Positions 16,059 through 23,677 of a stretch of 64,000 nt of DNA are shown here, piece by piece. The notes below the pieces were generated by a model that saw only the letters and a list, made by a program, of their open reading frames with translations, was not told where the DNA came from and ran no database searches. Made by a program: the position numbers and the translations under genes. Position 1 is the first letter of the stretch. Every line of letters starts with the position of its first letter. The DNA comes from Phytomonospora sp040655735 (GTDB lineage Bacteria; Actinomycetota; Actinomycetes; Mycobacteriales; Micromonosporaceae). The stretch is from positions 868,001 to 932,000 of the forward strand of contig NZ_JBFAKK010000001.1 in the NCBI RefSeq assembly GCF_040655735.1, read 5' to 3'.

Positions 16059-17660
16059 CTAGCGGGTGCGGTCGTTGTAGCTCGGACGGTCCTTGCGACC
16101 GCCCTGACCCCGGTAGCCGCCCGACGTACGCGGGTGGCCGTCACGCGGGTGACGGTCGTCGCGCTTGCCGTGGCCACCGCGCTCGCCGCCACCATAGGAC
16201 GAGCTGCGCTCGCCGTAGCCGCGACCGGTCCCACCGCGCTGCTCACGTGGCTTGCGGTCCCAGCCACCGCTCTTGCTCTGCGAGCGGTGCGGGCGGTGCT
16301 CACGCTCGACCTCGGGCGTGATCGTGCCGTTGCGAACGCCCTCGGCGTATTCGGCGGCGCGACGCGCGCGGTCCTGAAGGTCGATGAGGCGGTCCTCGGC
16401 GGCCTGCAGCTTGCGCGTCAGGGCCACGATCTCGCCCTCGGCGTCCTCGACCGCCCGGGTGGCCGCGTCGGCGCGCATGTCCGCGATCGAACGGGCACCG
16501 GTGATCTTGGTCAGCTCCGGGGTGAACGCGCCTTCGACCCGGTGGCGGACGGCGTCGACGCCGGCCTCCTCCAGGAGCTTGAACATCCCGCGGCGCTGGT
16601 GGGGGAGCACCAGGGTCGCCACGGTGCCGCTCTCACCGGCACGCGCCGTACGGCCCGCGCGGTGCAGGTAGTCCTTGGCGGTACCCGCCGGGTCGATGTG
16701 CAGCACCATGTCGACACCGTCGACGTGGATGCCGCGCGCGGCCACACCGGTGGCGACGAGCAGCGGAACCCGGCCGTCCTTGAAGTCGGCGAGGGTCTTG
16801 GTGCGCGCGGCCTGGTTCATGCCGCCGTGCAGGGCCAGCGCCCGGACACCGCCGGCGTTGAGCTCCTCCACGACCCGCTCGCAGCCCAGCTGCGTACGCA
16901 CGAACGCGATCGTCCGGCCGGTGCGGGCGGCGACCATGGCCGTCACCGCGGCCTTGTCGCCGGGCTTCACGACGAGGATGTGGTGCTCCATCGTCGAGAC
17001 CGCCCCGGCGGACGGGTCGACCTCGTGGGTGACCGGCTCGCGCAGGTAACGCTTGACGAGCGTGTCGATCTCGTTCTCGAGGGTCGCCGAGAACAGCATG
17101 CGCTGCCCACCGGGCGGGACCTTGTCGAGGATCTCGATGACCTCGGGCAGGAAGCCCATGTCGGCCATCTGGTCGGCCTCGTCGAGGACGGCGATGTCGA
17201 CCTCGGAGAGGTCGGCGACACCGCGCGCCATGAGGTCGCGCAGGCGGCCCGGCGTGGCCACGAGGACGTCGACGCCGCGCTGGAGCGCGAAGATCTGACG
17301 CTGCATGGACGTGCCGCCACAGACGACCTTGATGTCGAGGTTGAAAACGTTGCCGTAGGGCTCCAGCGCGTCGGCGACCTGCATCGCCAGTTCACGCGTG
17401 GGGACCAGGACGATGCCCCGCGGCTTGCGGGCCTTCGAGCGCTTGCCGTTCAGGCGCGTCAGCAGCGGCAGGCCGAAGCTGAGCGTCTTGCCGGAGCCGG
17501 TACGGCCACGGCCCAGGATGTCGCGTCCCGCGAGAGCGTCGGGGATGCTGGCGGCCTGGATCGGGAAGGGGGTGGTCACGCCTCGCTCGGCGAGCGCGTC
17601 GACGACACCCTGCGGCAGACCCAGTTCGGAGAACGTGGGCATGTCGGTATTGACAGTCAA
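16059..17660 (-). CDS. DEAD-box RNA helicase
   Basis: A 533-residue DEAD-box ATPase. The Q motif region (FPIQAASIP), GRGRTGSGKT (Walker A), PTRELA, TPGR, DEAD, SAT and HRAGRTARAG are all present, so unwinding activity is expected. The C-terminus is a basic Gly/Arg-rich tail typical of RNA-binding RhlE/CsdA-like helicases. The TTG at 17660 has AAAGG 7 nt upstream; an ATG at 17642 is an alternative giving MPTFSELG. The 5' flank contains a small palindrome, see 17707-17725. Confidence 0.9.
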   Translation of the reverse strand: MTVNTDMPTFSELGLPQGVVDALAERGVTTPFPIQAASIPDALAGRDILGRGRTGSGKTLSFGLPLLTRLNGKRSKARKPRGIVLVPTRELAMQVADALEPYGNVFNLDIKVVCGGTSMQRQIFALQRGVDVLVATPGRLRDLMARGVADLSEVDIAVLDEADQMADMGFLPEVIEILDKVPPGGQRMLFSATLENEIDTLVKRYLREPVTHEVDPSAGAVSTMEHHILVVKPGDKAAVTAMVAARTGRTIAFVRTQLGCERVVEELNAGGVRALALHGGMNQAARTKTLADFKDGRVPLLVATGVAARGIHVDGVDMVLHIDPAGTAKDYLHRAGRTARAGESGTVATLVLPHQRRGMFKLLEEAGVDAVRHRVEGAFTPELTKITGARSIADMRADAATRAVEDAEGEIVALTRKLQAAEDRLIDLQDRARRAAEYAEGVRNGTITPEVEREHRPHRSQSKSGGWDRKPREQRGGTGRGYGERSSSYGGGERGGHGKRDDRHPRDGHPRTSGGYRGQGGRKDRPSYNDRTR

Positions 17661-17706
17661 GAATGAACCTTTCGGGATCTAAAGCACGCGCCAAAGTCCC
17701 GTCCGG

Positions 17707-17725
17707 TTCCCAATCCCATTGGGAA
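17707..17725. promoter_or_regulatory. Palindrome in the helicase upstream region
   Basis: A perfect 8-bp inverted repeat, TTCCCAAT and ATTGGGAA, with a 3-nt spacer, about 47 nt before the helicase start. It could be a regulator operator, for example for the divergent Lrp protein, or a leader hairpin. Confidence 0.4.
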
Positions 17726-18041
17726 GGACCGCCTGTATGCGATCAGCGACGGATGCTCGGTACGCGCCTGGGCGCCACCGGCATGGTGATACCCAATCGA
17801 ATGCGGCCGCGATGGCGGCCGGAATCAAAGTGTACGGGCAGGACGCGGCAAACATGACACGCAGGGGGATAAGCGTGGGGGAGCACACCTTTTCGGGTAT
17901 GGCCCGCACGACCGCCGGCGGCTGTGGGCAGGCATCCTGACCAGGGGATGAACAATACTCGGCGTCCCGGGTGAACGGCCGGCGTACTTTCGCCGGCGGC
18001 CCTCGGCAGCGCTCGCGCGCGCCATCGCAGGTCCGCGCCGG

Positions 18042-18047
18042 TACCGT
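18042..18047 (+). promoter_or_regulatory. -10 box of a leaderless transcript (Lrp regulator)
   Basis: TACCGT fits TANNNT and ends 6 nt before the GTG at 18054; there is no Shine-Dalgarno sequence. Confidence 0.45.
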
Positions 18048-18053
18048 GTCGGT

Positions 18054-18518
18054 GTGGAGGAACTGGACCGCTTGATCGTGGCCGCACTCACCGAGGACGG
18101 CCGCATGTCCTATACCGAACTCGCCGAACGCGTAGGACTGTCGACCTCGGCGGTTCATCAGCGCGTGAAGCGCCTGGAGGAGCGCGGGGTCATTCTCGGC
18201 TACACCGCGCAGCTCGACTACGAGAAGGCCGGTCTCCCGCTGACGGCCTTCGTCGCCATACGCCCGATCGACCCGGCCGCCGACGATGACGCGCCGCTGC
18301 GACTTTCCGCCCTGCCCGAGATCGAGGACTGCCATTCGGTGGCGGGGGAGGACTTCTATCTGCTGAAGGTCCGGGTGTCCGGACCGACCGCGCTGGAACG
18401 CCTGCTCGCCCGCATCCGATCCGAAGCGGGAGTCACCCACCGCACGACGATCGTTCTGTCGACCCCTTACGAAGGCCGGGTGCCCAACCTGGCGGGGGCT
18501 AAGAAGACCGCGTCCTGA
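18054..18518 (+). CDS. Lrp/AsnC family transcriptional regulator
   Basis: A 154-residue protein with the N-terminal AsnC winged helix (LDRLIVAALTEDGRMSYTEL, then VGLSTSAVHQRVKRLEERGV) and a C-terminal RAM ligand-binding domain (CHSVAGEDFYLLKVR). Such proteins sense amino acids and act as dimers or octamers. The GTG at 18054 begins VEELDRL, the usual N-terminus. It faces away from the helicase and ends in a terminator, so it is monocistronic. A link to the lysine operon 4 kb away is possible but not shown. Confidence 0.88.
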   Translation: MEELDRLIVAALTEDGRMSYTELAERVGLSTSAVHQRVKRLEERGVILGYTAQLDYEKAGLPLTAFVAIRPIDPAADDDAPLRLSALPEIEDCHSVAGEDFYLLKVRVSGPTALERLLARIRSEAGVTHRTTIVLSTPYEGRVPNLAGAKKTAS

Positions 18519-18960
18519 GGGCGAGGATCTGGCAGAAGCCCTGCTCAGAGGCTAGATCCGAACCAATATAAAGAGGCAGCCGAAGGGCTGCCTCTTTCAG
18601 GTTGAACTTCTAGAGTGATAAGCCTATATTATGTCATTCCGCAGCGCGGGAAGCGACACCTGACAGGCAAACCCTTCTCCAAAGAACAGGGCGCCTGGCG
18701 TTGATCTTGCGCTGCCGGGGGCGACGGGCGGTCATGGCCTTTAGTGAGGGATGCACTGCCGGCCGGCTCAGCGTGGCGGTCGGGGGCCGCGGGGGCGTTC
18801 CAAGCCGGGCGGTCCGGACCTTCGTCGACACCTGAGCTCCTCGATCGCTACAAGCGCTGACCGGCTTCGTGGCCCTGTTACCTTCTCCTGCCGGCGCTCG
18901 TCATAGGTGCGAGGACCGAGAACCGACGGTCCACGCACACACGGGTGAATGGAGAACAGG
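18519..18960. other. 442-nt stretch without a recognised gene
   Basis: The left part holds the Lrp terminator. The patch at 18600-18640 is unusually AT-rich for this genome (CCTATATTATGTCATT). No ORF here has a ribosome binding site or recognisable product. The right end carries the GGAG site of the VOC gene. Confidence 0.4.
18570..18597 (+). terminator. Intrinsic terminator after the Lrp gene
   Basis: A 12-bp perfect stem (AAAGAGGCAGCC) with a GAAG tetraloop ends in TTT, 51 nt past the Lrp stop codon. Confidence 0.8.
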
Positions 18961-19344
18961 ATGCTCAGCGACATCATGTACGCGACGATCTACGTCACCG
19001 ATCAGGACCGCGCGCTGGAGTTCTACACCGGGGGACTGGGGCTGGAGAAGCGGCTCGACTTCCCCGGCCCCGACGGCCGGTTCCTCACCGTCGGGGTCCC
19101 CGACAGTCCGGTGCAGATCATCCTGTGGTCGCACCCGGCCGCCGCCGGGCAACCGGGTGGCACCGGCGCGCCCGGACCGGTGATCCTGGAGTCCGGCGAT
19201 CTGCGCAACGACTTCGAGATCATGCGCCGGCGGGGCGTCGTCTTCGAGGAGTCCGAGCCCGTGGAGTACCCGTTCGGGGTTCGCGTCGAGGCGGTCGATC
19301 CGGACGGCAACCGGATCTCGCTGCGGCAGCGGCCCCGGCCGTGA
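18961..19344 (+). CDS. VOC family (glyoxalase/bleomycin-resistance fold) protein
   Basis: A 127-residue vicinal-oxygen-chelate fold protein. The beginning DIMYATIYVTDQDRALEFY and the end VEAVDPDGNRISL are typical, with a second paired motif region between. GGAG lies 6 nt before the ATG at 18961; an ATG at 18949 is less well placed. VOC proteins bind metal and small molecules (isomerases, dioxygenases, drug binders); the substrate is unknown. Its stop overlaps the start of the following sigma factor (GTGA), so the two are coupled. Confidence 0.8.
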   Translation: MLSDIMYATIYVTDQDRALEFYTGGLGLEKRLDFPGPDGRFLTVGVPDSPVQIILWSHPAAAGQPGGTGAPGPVILESGDLRNDFEIMRRRGVVFEESEPVEYPFGVRVEAVDPDGNRISLRQRPRP

Positions 19345-20216
19345 CCCCGCAGCCCTCCGACCTCATCGCCGAGGCGTTCGAAGCCCAGCGCGATCGGTTG
19401 CGCACCGTCGCCTACCGCGTGCTGGGCTCGCACGCCGACGCCGAGGACGCCGTCCAGGAAGCCTGGATGCGCCTCGTCCGGCAGGACGAGACGGCGATCG
19501 AGAACCTGGCGGGCTGGCTCACCACCGTGGTCGGCCGCATCAGCCTCGATCTCTTGAGGTCCCGCAAAGCGCGTCCCGAGCCCGTCTTCGAGCACGAGTT
19601 CGCCGAGCTCGTGGTGACGCCCGCCGACGAACCCGCACCGGACGAGCGGGCGGCGCTGGCCGATTCGGTCGGACTCGCCCTGCTCGTCGTGCTCGACTCC
19701 CTCACCCCGAGCGAGCGCCTGGCGTTCGTGCTGCATGACATGTTCGCGGTCTCGTTCGCCGAGATCGGGGAGATTTTGGGCAGGTCGGCGGACGCGGCGA
19801 AGATGGTGGCGAGCCGGGCCCGTCGGAAGGTGCGGTCTGCGGATCGGGTGGTGGGTGCGGGGCGGGAGCATCGGGAGGTGGTGCGGGCGTTCAGTGCGGC
19901 GGCTGTGGGTGGGGATTTCGAGGCGCTGTTGCGTGTTCTCGATCCGGATGTGAAGTTGACGGTCGATACGGCCGAGGGGGTGGTGGTGACGCTGGGGGCG
20001 ACGCGTGTGGCGGCGGGTGCGCGGATGTTCTCCGGTGCGGTCGCGGTGTCGCGGGCTGTGCTGGTGGACGGGGTGCCGGGGCATATGTCGTGGGGGCCGG
20101 ACGGTTCGCCTTTGTCGGTGATCTCCTTCGCTGTCGTGGGGGGTCGGATCACGGGGATTCGCATCGTGGTGGATCCGGTGAAGCTCGCGGCGATCGGTGT
20201 GGCGCCGCCGGTGTGA
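19341..20216 (+). CDS. ECF sigma factor of SigJ type with SnoaL-like C-terminal domain
   Basis: A 291-residue sigma-70 family protein. Region 2 (FEAQRDRLRTVAYRVLGSHADAEDAVQE) is followed by region 4 (LTPSERLAFVLHDMF, then FAEIGEILGRSADAAKMVASRARRKV) and a roughly 110-residue C-terminal domain of SnoaL-like type. In such ECF groups the C-terminal extension itself modulates activity in place of an anti-sigma factor. The GTG at 19341 overlaps the VOC stop. From about 19,780 onward codon usage changes from C-ending to G/T-ending within this one gene. Confidence 0.88.
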   Translation: MTPQPSDLIAEAFEAQRDRLRTVAYRVLGSHADAEDAVQEAWMRLVRQDETAIENLAGWLTTVVGRISLDLLRSRKARPEPVFEHEFAELVVTPADEPAPDERAALADSVGLALLVVLDSLTPSERLAFVLHDMFAVSFAEIGEILGRSADAAKMVASRARRKVRSADRVVGAGREHREVVRAFSAAAVGGDFEALLRVLDPDVKLTVDTAEGVVVTLGATRVAAGARMFSGAVAVSRAVLVDGVPGHMSWGPDGSPLSVISFAVVGGRITGIRIVVDPVKLAAIGVAPPV

Positions 20217-20310
20217 GGCGGCGTGCTCGGGCGGTGCGGTGCCTGGTTGTGGGTTGGGTGCCGTGCGGGCCGCACAGGGCGGTACAGAGGGCCGATTCAG
20301 GGGAGGTGTT

Positions 20311-20368
20311 ATTCCCTAAGCTTCTCTATCTGCCGCATGTTAGGGTGCGATAGAGAAGCTTAGGGAAT
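20311..20368. promoter_or_regulatory. Operator: perfect 20-bp inverted repeat flanking a -10 box
   Basis: ATTCCCTAAGCTTCTCTATC (20311-20330) recurs exactly in reverse complement at 20349-20368, with an 18-nt spacer holding TAGGGT (TANNNT, 20341-20346). Each arm is centred on AAGCTT. It lies 22 nt upstream of the HTH gene. The most likely role is autoregulation by the HTH protein with RNA polymerase sitting between two bound dimers. Confidence 0.75.
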
Positions 20369-20390
20369 GTTCGCGTCGTGAGAGGGATCC

Positions 20391-20834
20391 GTGTCCGCAC
20401 CGCTGTACTCCGTCGACCAGGTCGCCGATCTGCTCGGGTTGCACGTCAAGACCATCCGCAACTATGTGCGCGACGGTCGACTGAAGGCCACGCGGATCGG
20501 CAAGCAGTACCGGATCGCGAGCGCCGACCTCGAGGCTTTCACCGGTCAGCCGGCCCCGGCGTCGCCCCGTGAGGGCGTGTCGCGGGTTAGGACGGTGGAG
20601 GTGTCGGCGGTGGTGCAGGTCGAGGCGATCGGCCGTGAGGAGGTCTCGTGGCTGGCTAACGCCATTACCGGCTTCACCTTCGGTCCGCCTCCCGACGAGG
20701 AGAGGCTCCGCGTGGAGAACGTCTACGACGAGGAGCGGGCCGTCCTGAGGATCATCGTGCACGGCGGCGTGGGCCGCTGCGCCGAACTTCTCGGGGTCGT
20801 CGAGAGTCTACTGAAGGAGCGCCGTCATGCCTGA
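20391..20834 (+). CDS. HTH (MerR/excisionase-type) regulator paired with DUF4180
   Basis: A 147-residue protein. Residues 1-55 form a winged helix of the MerR/BldC/excisionase type (YSVDQVADLLGLHVKTIRNY, then GKQYRIASADLEAF). The C-terminal 90 residues, starting RVRTVEVSAVVQVEAI, are probably a sensory or dimerisation domain that I do not recognise. GAGGGATCC precedes the GTG at 20391. It overlaps the DUF4180 gene by 8 nt and has a 20-bp inverted-repeat operator directly upstream. Confidence 0.78.
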   Translation: MSAPLYSVDQVADLLGLHVKTIRNYVRDGRLKATRIGKQYRIASADLEAFTGQPAPASPREGVSRVRTVEVSAVVQVEAIGREEVSWLANAITGFTFGPPPDEERLRVENVYDEERAVLRIIVHGGVGRCAELLGVVESLLKERRHA

Positions 20835-21231
20835 TCGTTTGGAAGTCATCGGGGGAGTCCGTGTCCTCGCCTGCGCCGCCGACGGTGAACACGTCGCGAG
20901 CGCTCGTGACGCGGCGGATCTGCTGGGTGCGGCGTATGGGGTGGAGGCGGACTGGATCGTGTTGCCGGTGGAGCGGTTGAGTCCGGATTTCTTCGTGTTG
21001 CGGACGCGGGTGGCCGGTGAGGTGTTGGGGAAGTTCGCGGACTACCGGATGGGGTTGGTGGTGGTCGGGGACATCTCGGCGTGGGTGGAGGGGAGTTCGG
21101 CGTTGCGGGATTTGGTGCGGGAGTGCAATCGGGGGCGTCAGGCGTGGTTCGTGGGGGACATGGGGGAGGCGGAGCGGCGTTTGGCGGTGGTGGGTGCGGC
21201 TTTGGCGAAGGTTGAGGAGAACGGCAGGTAG
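20827..21231 (+). CDS. DUF4180 domain protein
   Basis: A 134-residue protein of the DUF4180 family, recognised from VASARDAADLLG, ERLSPDFFVLRTRVAGEVL, KFADYRMGLVVVGD and ECNRGRQAWFV. The biochemical role of the family is unknown. It starts with an ATG inside the end of the regulator gene (ATGCCTGA), so the pair forms an operon under the 20-bp inverted repeat. Codons from about 20,930 are strongly G/T-ending, unlike the preceding gene. Confidence 0.82.
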   Translation: MPDRLEVIGGVRVLACAADGEHVASARDAADLLGAAYGVEADWIVLPVERLSPDFFVLRTRVAGEVLGKFADYRMGLVVVGDISAWVEGSSALRDLVRECNRGRQAWFVGDMGEAERRLAVVGAALAKVEENGR

Positions 21232-21364
21232 AAGAAGAGCTGAACCTCTACTTGAGGGTTAGGTTGAGGGTTCGTCATTGCTCCGGCAGCCTCGAAGGCC
21301 CTCGGTGGGGGTCTGAGCGTGTTTCGGCGCGCGGTTTCCCGTGGGGGCCGCGCGCCGGTTCGTG

Positions 21365-21730
21365 TCAGGCGGTGGGGAGCGCTCGGGCGGCGTCGGTCGC
21401 GGCACGGACGAAGGCCGCGATGGCGGGGCCGCGGGAGCCTTCGCGCCAGATGGCGGCGATGACGTAGGGGCTGGCGACGGCGAGTTCGCGGTAGGCGATG
21501 TCCTCGCGCTGGTTTGTGGCGGCGAGGGAGGCGGGGACCAGGGCGGCGATTTGGCCGAGGGCGACGGCTTCCAGGAGGTGTGAGGTGTCGCCGGTGAGTG
21601 GGCCGGGTGTGGCGCGGGTGGTGAGGTTGACGGCTGTGGTGAGGGCTTCGAATACGCGAGGTGCTTCGACTTGCAGGGTGAGTCCGGCGGGGGTGAGTGT
21701 GAGGCGGCCGCCGGTTGGTGTACGCCAAAG
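21365..21730 (-). pseudogene. LysR-type regulator remnant
   Basis: Reading on the minus strand, TPTGGRLTLTPAG is the end of a LysR HTH domain and GDTSHLLEAVALGQIAALVP to WREGSRGPAIAAFVRAA is the last third of the effector domain. The HTH core, the N-terminus and the middle of the protein are missing. There is no start codon context. The 5' break near 21,730 abuts the 5' break of a GNAT remnant on the other strand. Confidence 0.65.
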
Positions 21731-21741
21731 CGCTGTCGACG

Positions 21742-21975
21742 CGGCCCGCCTCGCCTCGGCGGGAACCATCGACCTGCGGTTCGAGCCGCCCACCCCGGTC
21801 CTCGCTCCCGGCCAGGTGAACATCGCTTACGGGCTCTATCCGGACTGGCGCGGGCACGGTTTCGCCACCCGCGCGGTCGGACTGGTCTGCGCCTACGCTG
21901 CCTCCCAGGGCGCCGCCCAGGCCGTGATCCGCGCCAGTCGCGAGAACTTGAGTTCGCAGGCCGTCGCGCGCAGGG
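21742..21975 (+). pseudogene. GNAT acetyltransferase remnant
   Basis: The plus strand encodes VNIAYGLYPDWRGHGFATRAV and a downstream VIRASREN...AVARRA segment, which are acetyl-CoA motif A and the C-terminal part of a GNAT protein. The N-terminal half and the last residues are absent and the frame has no suitable start. Together with the LysR remnant it marks a deletion that removed the facing 5' ends of two divergent genes. Confidence 0.6.
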
Positions 21976-21990
21976 CGCGCGCCGGTGACG

Positions 21991-22040
21991 GAAAGCGCGG
22001 TGTCCCCGCCCTCACCGGGCTGGGGACACCGCGCGCTTTC
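21991..22040 (-). terminator. Terminator downstream of kamA
   Basis: GAAAGCGCGGTGTCCCC and its reverse complement, with a 2-nt bulge, form a long GC stem that closes with a TTTC or GAAA end. It lies about 50 nt after the kamA stop. Confidence 0.7.
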
Positions 22041-22092
22041 TCGCCTGTACGACGTGCGGCTCGCCGTGTGCCGGCCGTCGTGGTCGTGCTTT

Positions 22093-23541
22093 CTACAAAC
22101 TGGCCTTGCGTGAGGCCGCCGCGGCCTTCTTGGCCTTGTCGGCGACGTCGGCCGGGACGTGCTCGGCGCGCCAGGTGGCCTGGCCCTCTTCGGGGAGGGT
22201 GTCGATCGGGTCGTAGTACGGGTATTCGCGGGTGAGTGCCTCGGGGTCTTGCATCTCGATGGAGGTGCGGTAGTTCTTGGTCCAGTAGGACACCCCGTTG
22301 AGGGTGTCGTAGCGCGTGACCTGGTGGACCCAGCGTTTGCCGACGAAGGGCACGTCGCAGACGATGCGGGGTGTGGCGTAGCCGGGCAGGTATCCCATGA
22401 TCGAGGTCTGGAGCGCCTGCGCGGTGGCCAGTGAGGTGCGCCAGTGCTCGGCGTTGGGGATCATGTCGCACATGTAGAAGTAGTACGGCAGGATGTTGGC
22501 CTCGCCCTGGAGGGCGAAGCACAGGTCGAGCAGGGCGGCGGGGGTGTCGTTGACACCGCGCAGCAGGACGCCCTGGTTGCGCACGTCGCGCACGCCGGCG
22601 TCGAGCGCGGCGCGGGCCGCGCGGGCGACCAGTGGCGTCACCGACTGCGCGTGGTTGACGTGGGTGTGGATGGCGAGGTTGACGCCGCGTTCGCGGGCGG
22701 CGGTGGCGATGCGTCCGAGCCCGTCGACGACGTCGTCTTGCAGCCAGTGCTGCGGCAGCGCGGCCAGGGCCTTGGTGGCCAGGCGGATGTCGCGGATCGT
22801 GTCGACTTCGAGGAGCCTGGCCAGGAAGCTCTCGAGGTTGCGCCAGGGGACGTTGGCGACGTCGCCGCCGGATACGACCACGTCGCGCACGCCGGGGTGG
22901 TCGTTGAGGTAGTCGATCATCGCGTCGTAGCGGTCCTTGGGCTTCAAGGTCAGCTTGAGCTTGTCGACGGTGGGGGTGGAGTTGCCGACGAGGTCCATGC
23001 GGGTGCAGTGGCCGCAGTACTGCGGGCAGGTCGACAGCAGCTCGGCGAGGACCTTGGTCGGGTAGCGGTGGGTGAGGCCTTCGGCGACCCACATGTCGTG
23101 CTCGTGGAGCGAGTCACGGGTGGCGTAGGGGTGCGAGGGCCAGTCGCGGCGCCGGTCGGAGGCGACCGGGATCATGTAGCGCCGGATCGGGTCGGCGTAG
23201 AACGCCTCGGTCCAGTCGCCGGCGCTGTTCCCGGGCGGGTCGACGACCATCGTGTTGATCATCTGCGGTGGGATGAGCATCGACATGGTGGCCAGGTGCT
23301 CCTGGTCGTCGGCGAGGTCCTTGTAGAACCGTTCGTCGACGAGGTCGCCGAGCAGCGTGTTGAGCTGCTTGATGTTCTTGACGCAGTTGACGCGCTGCCA
23401 CTGCGCCGACTCCCACTGCTCGGTGGTGACGTCACGCCAGCCGGGGAAGCGTCGCCAGTCCGGCTCGACGAGTTCGTTTCGCCGGTACAGGTAAGGCTGT
23501 TCTGCCACGACCGGTGCGGCGATGTCCGTCAACGACGACAC
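22093..23541 (-). CDS. kamA: Lysine 2,3-aminomutase
   Basis: A 482-residue radical SAM/PLP enzyme converting L-lysine to L-beta-lysine (3,6-diaminohexanoate), the first step of lysine fermentation. The CxxxCxxC cluster is C172-C176-C179 in TCPQYCGHCT, followed by the SAM-binding VVVSGGDV; the PLP lysine is expected in VCDVPFVGKRW. AGGAGGGG lies 5 nt before the GTG at 23541. It is divergent from the rest of the pathway operon with only 136 nt between. It is longer than the clostridial enzyme (about 416 residues), with extra N- and C-terminal sequence. Confidence 0.93.
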   Translation of the reverse strand: MSSLTDIAAPVVAEQPYLYRRNELVEPDWRRFPGWRDVTTEQWESAQWQRVNCVKNIKQLNTLLGDLVDERFYKDLADDQEHLATMSMLIPPQMINTMVVDPPGNSAGDWTEAFYADPIRRYMIPVASDRRRDWPSHPYATRDSLHEHDMWVAEGLTHRYPTKVLAELLSTCPQYCGHCTRMDLVGNSTPTVDKLKLTLKPKDRYDAMIDYLNDHPGVRDVVVSGGDVANVPWRNLESFLARLLEVDTIRDIRLATKALAALPQHWLQDDVVDGLGRIATAARERGVNLAIHTHVNHAQSVTPLVARAARAALDAGVRDVRNQGVLLRGVNDTPAALLDLCFALQGEANILPYYFYMCDMIPNAEHWRTSLATAQALQTSIMGYLPGYATPRIVCDVPFVGKRWVHQVTRYDTLNGVSYWTKNYRTSIEMQDPEALTREYPYYDPIDTLPEEGQATWRAEHVPADVADKAKKAAAASRKASL

Positions 23542-23622
23542 GTTAACCCCTCCTCGGCATTGAGATACGCGATTCGACAGAGGCTACTAGCGGAAACCCT
23601 CCTGATGTCAAGCTACCCCGCC

Positions 23623-23656
23623 GGAGAATCTTCGGTTATCCTGCTGGAGATCTTCG
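23623..23656. promoter_or_regulatory. Direct repeats in the kamA-kdd divergent promoter region
   Basis: GGAGAATCTTCG and GGAGATCTTCG are repeated 23 bp apart, about two helical turns, just upstream of the kdd ribosome binding site. They may bind the regulator of the lysine pathway. The evidence is the repeat alone. Confidence 0.3.
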
Positions 23657-23677
23657 TCGGCACTCAAGGAGGAATCC

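Larger units (their letters stand above)
17661..18053. other. 393-nt divergent intergenic region
   Basis: This lies between the helicase (minus) and the Lrp regulator (plus). I see no coding sequence with support. It contains a 19-bp palindrome (TTCCCAAT-CCC-ATTGGGAA at 17707-17725) that would fall in the helicase leader or promoter, and the TANNNT box of the Lrp gene at its right end. Confidence 0.5.

Noticed and set aside
17719..17940. A 73-codon plus-strand ORF in the helicase-lrp gap
   Set aside because: It lacks a ribosome binding site and shows no recognisable features.
18634..18831. A 65-codon minus-strand ORF after the Lrp terminator
   Set aside because: Composition is random-like and there is no start context.
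23542..23677. Cobalamin riboswitch in front of the B12-dependent operon
   Set aside because: The spacer is only 136 nt, already holds two start regions, and shows no B12-box-like sequence.
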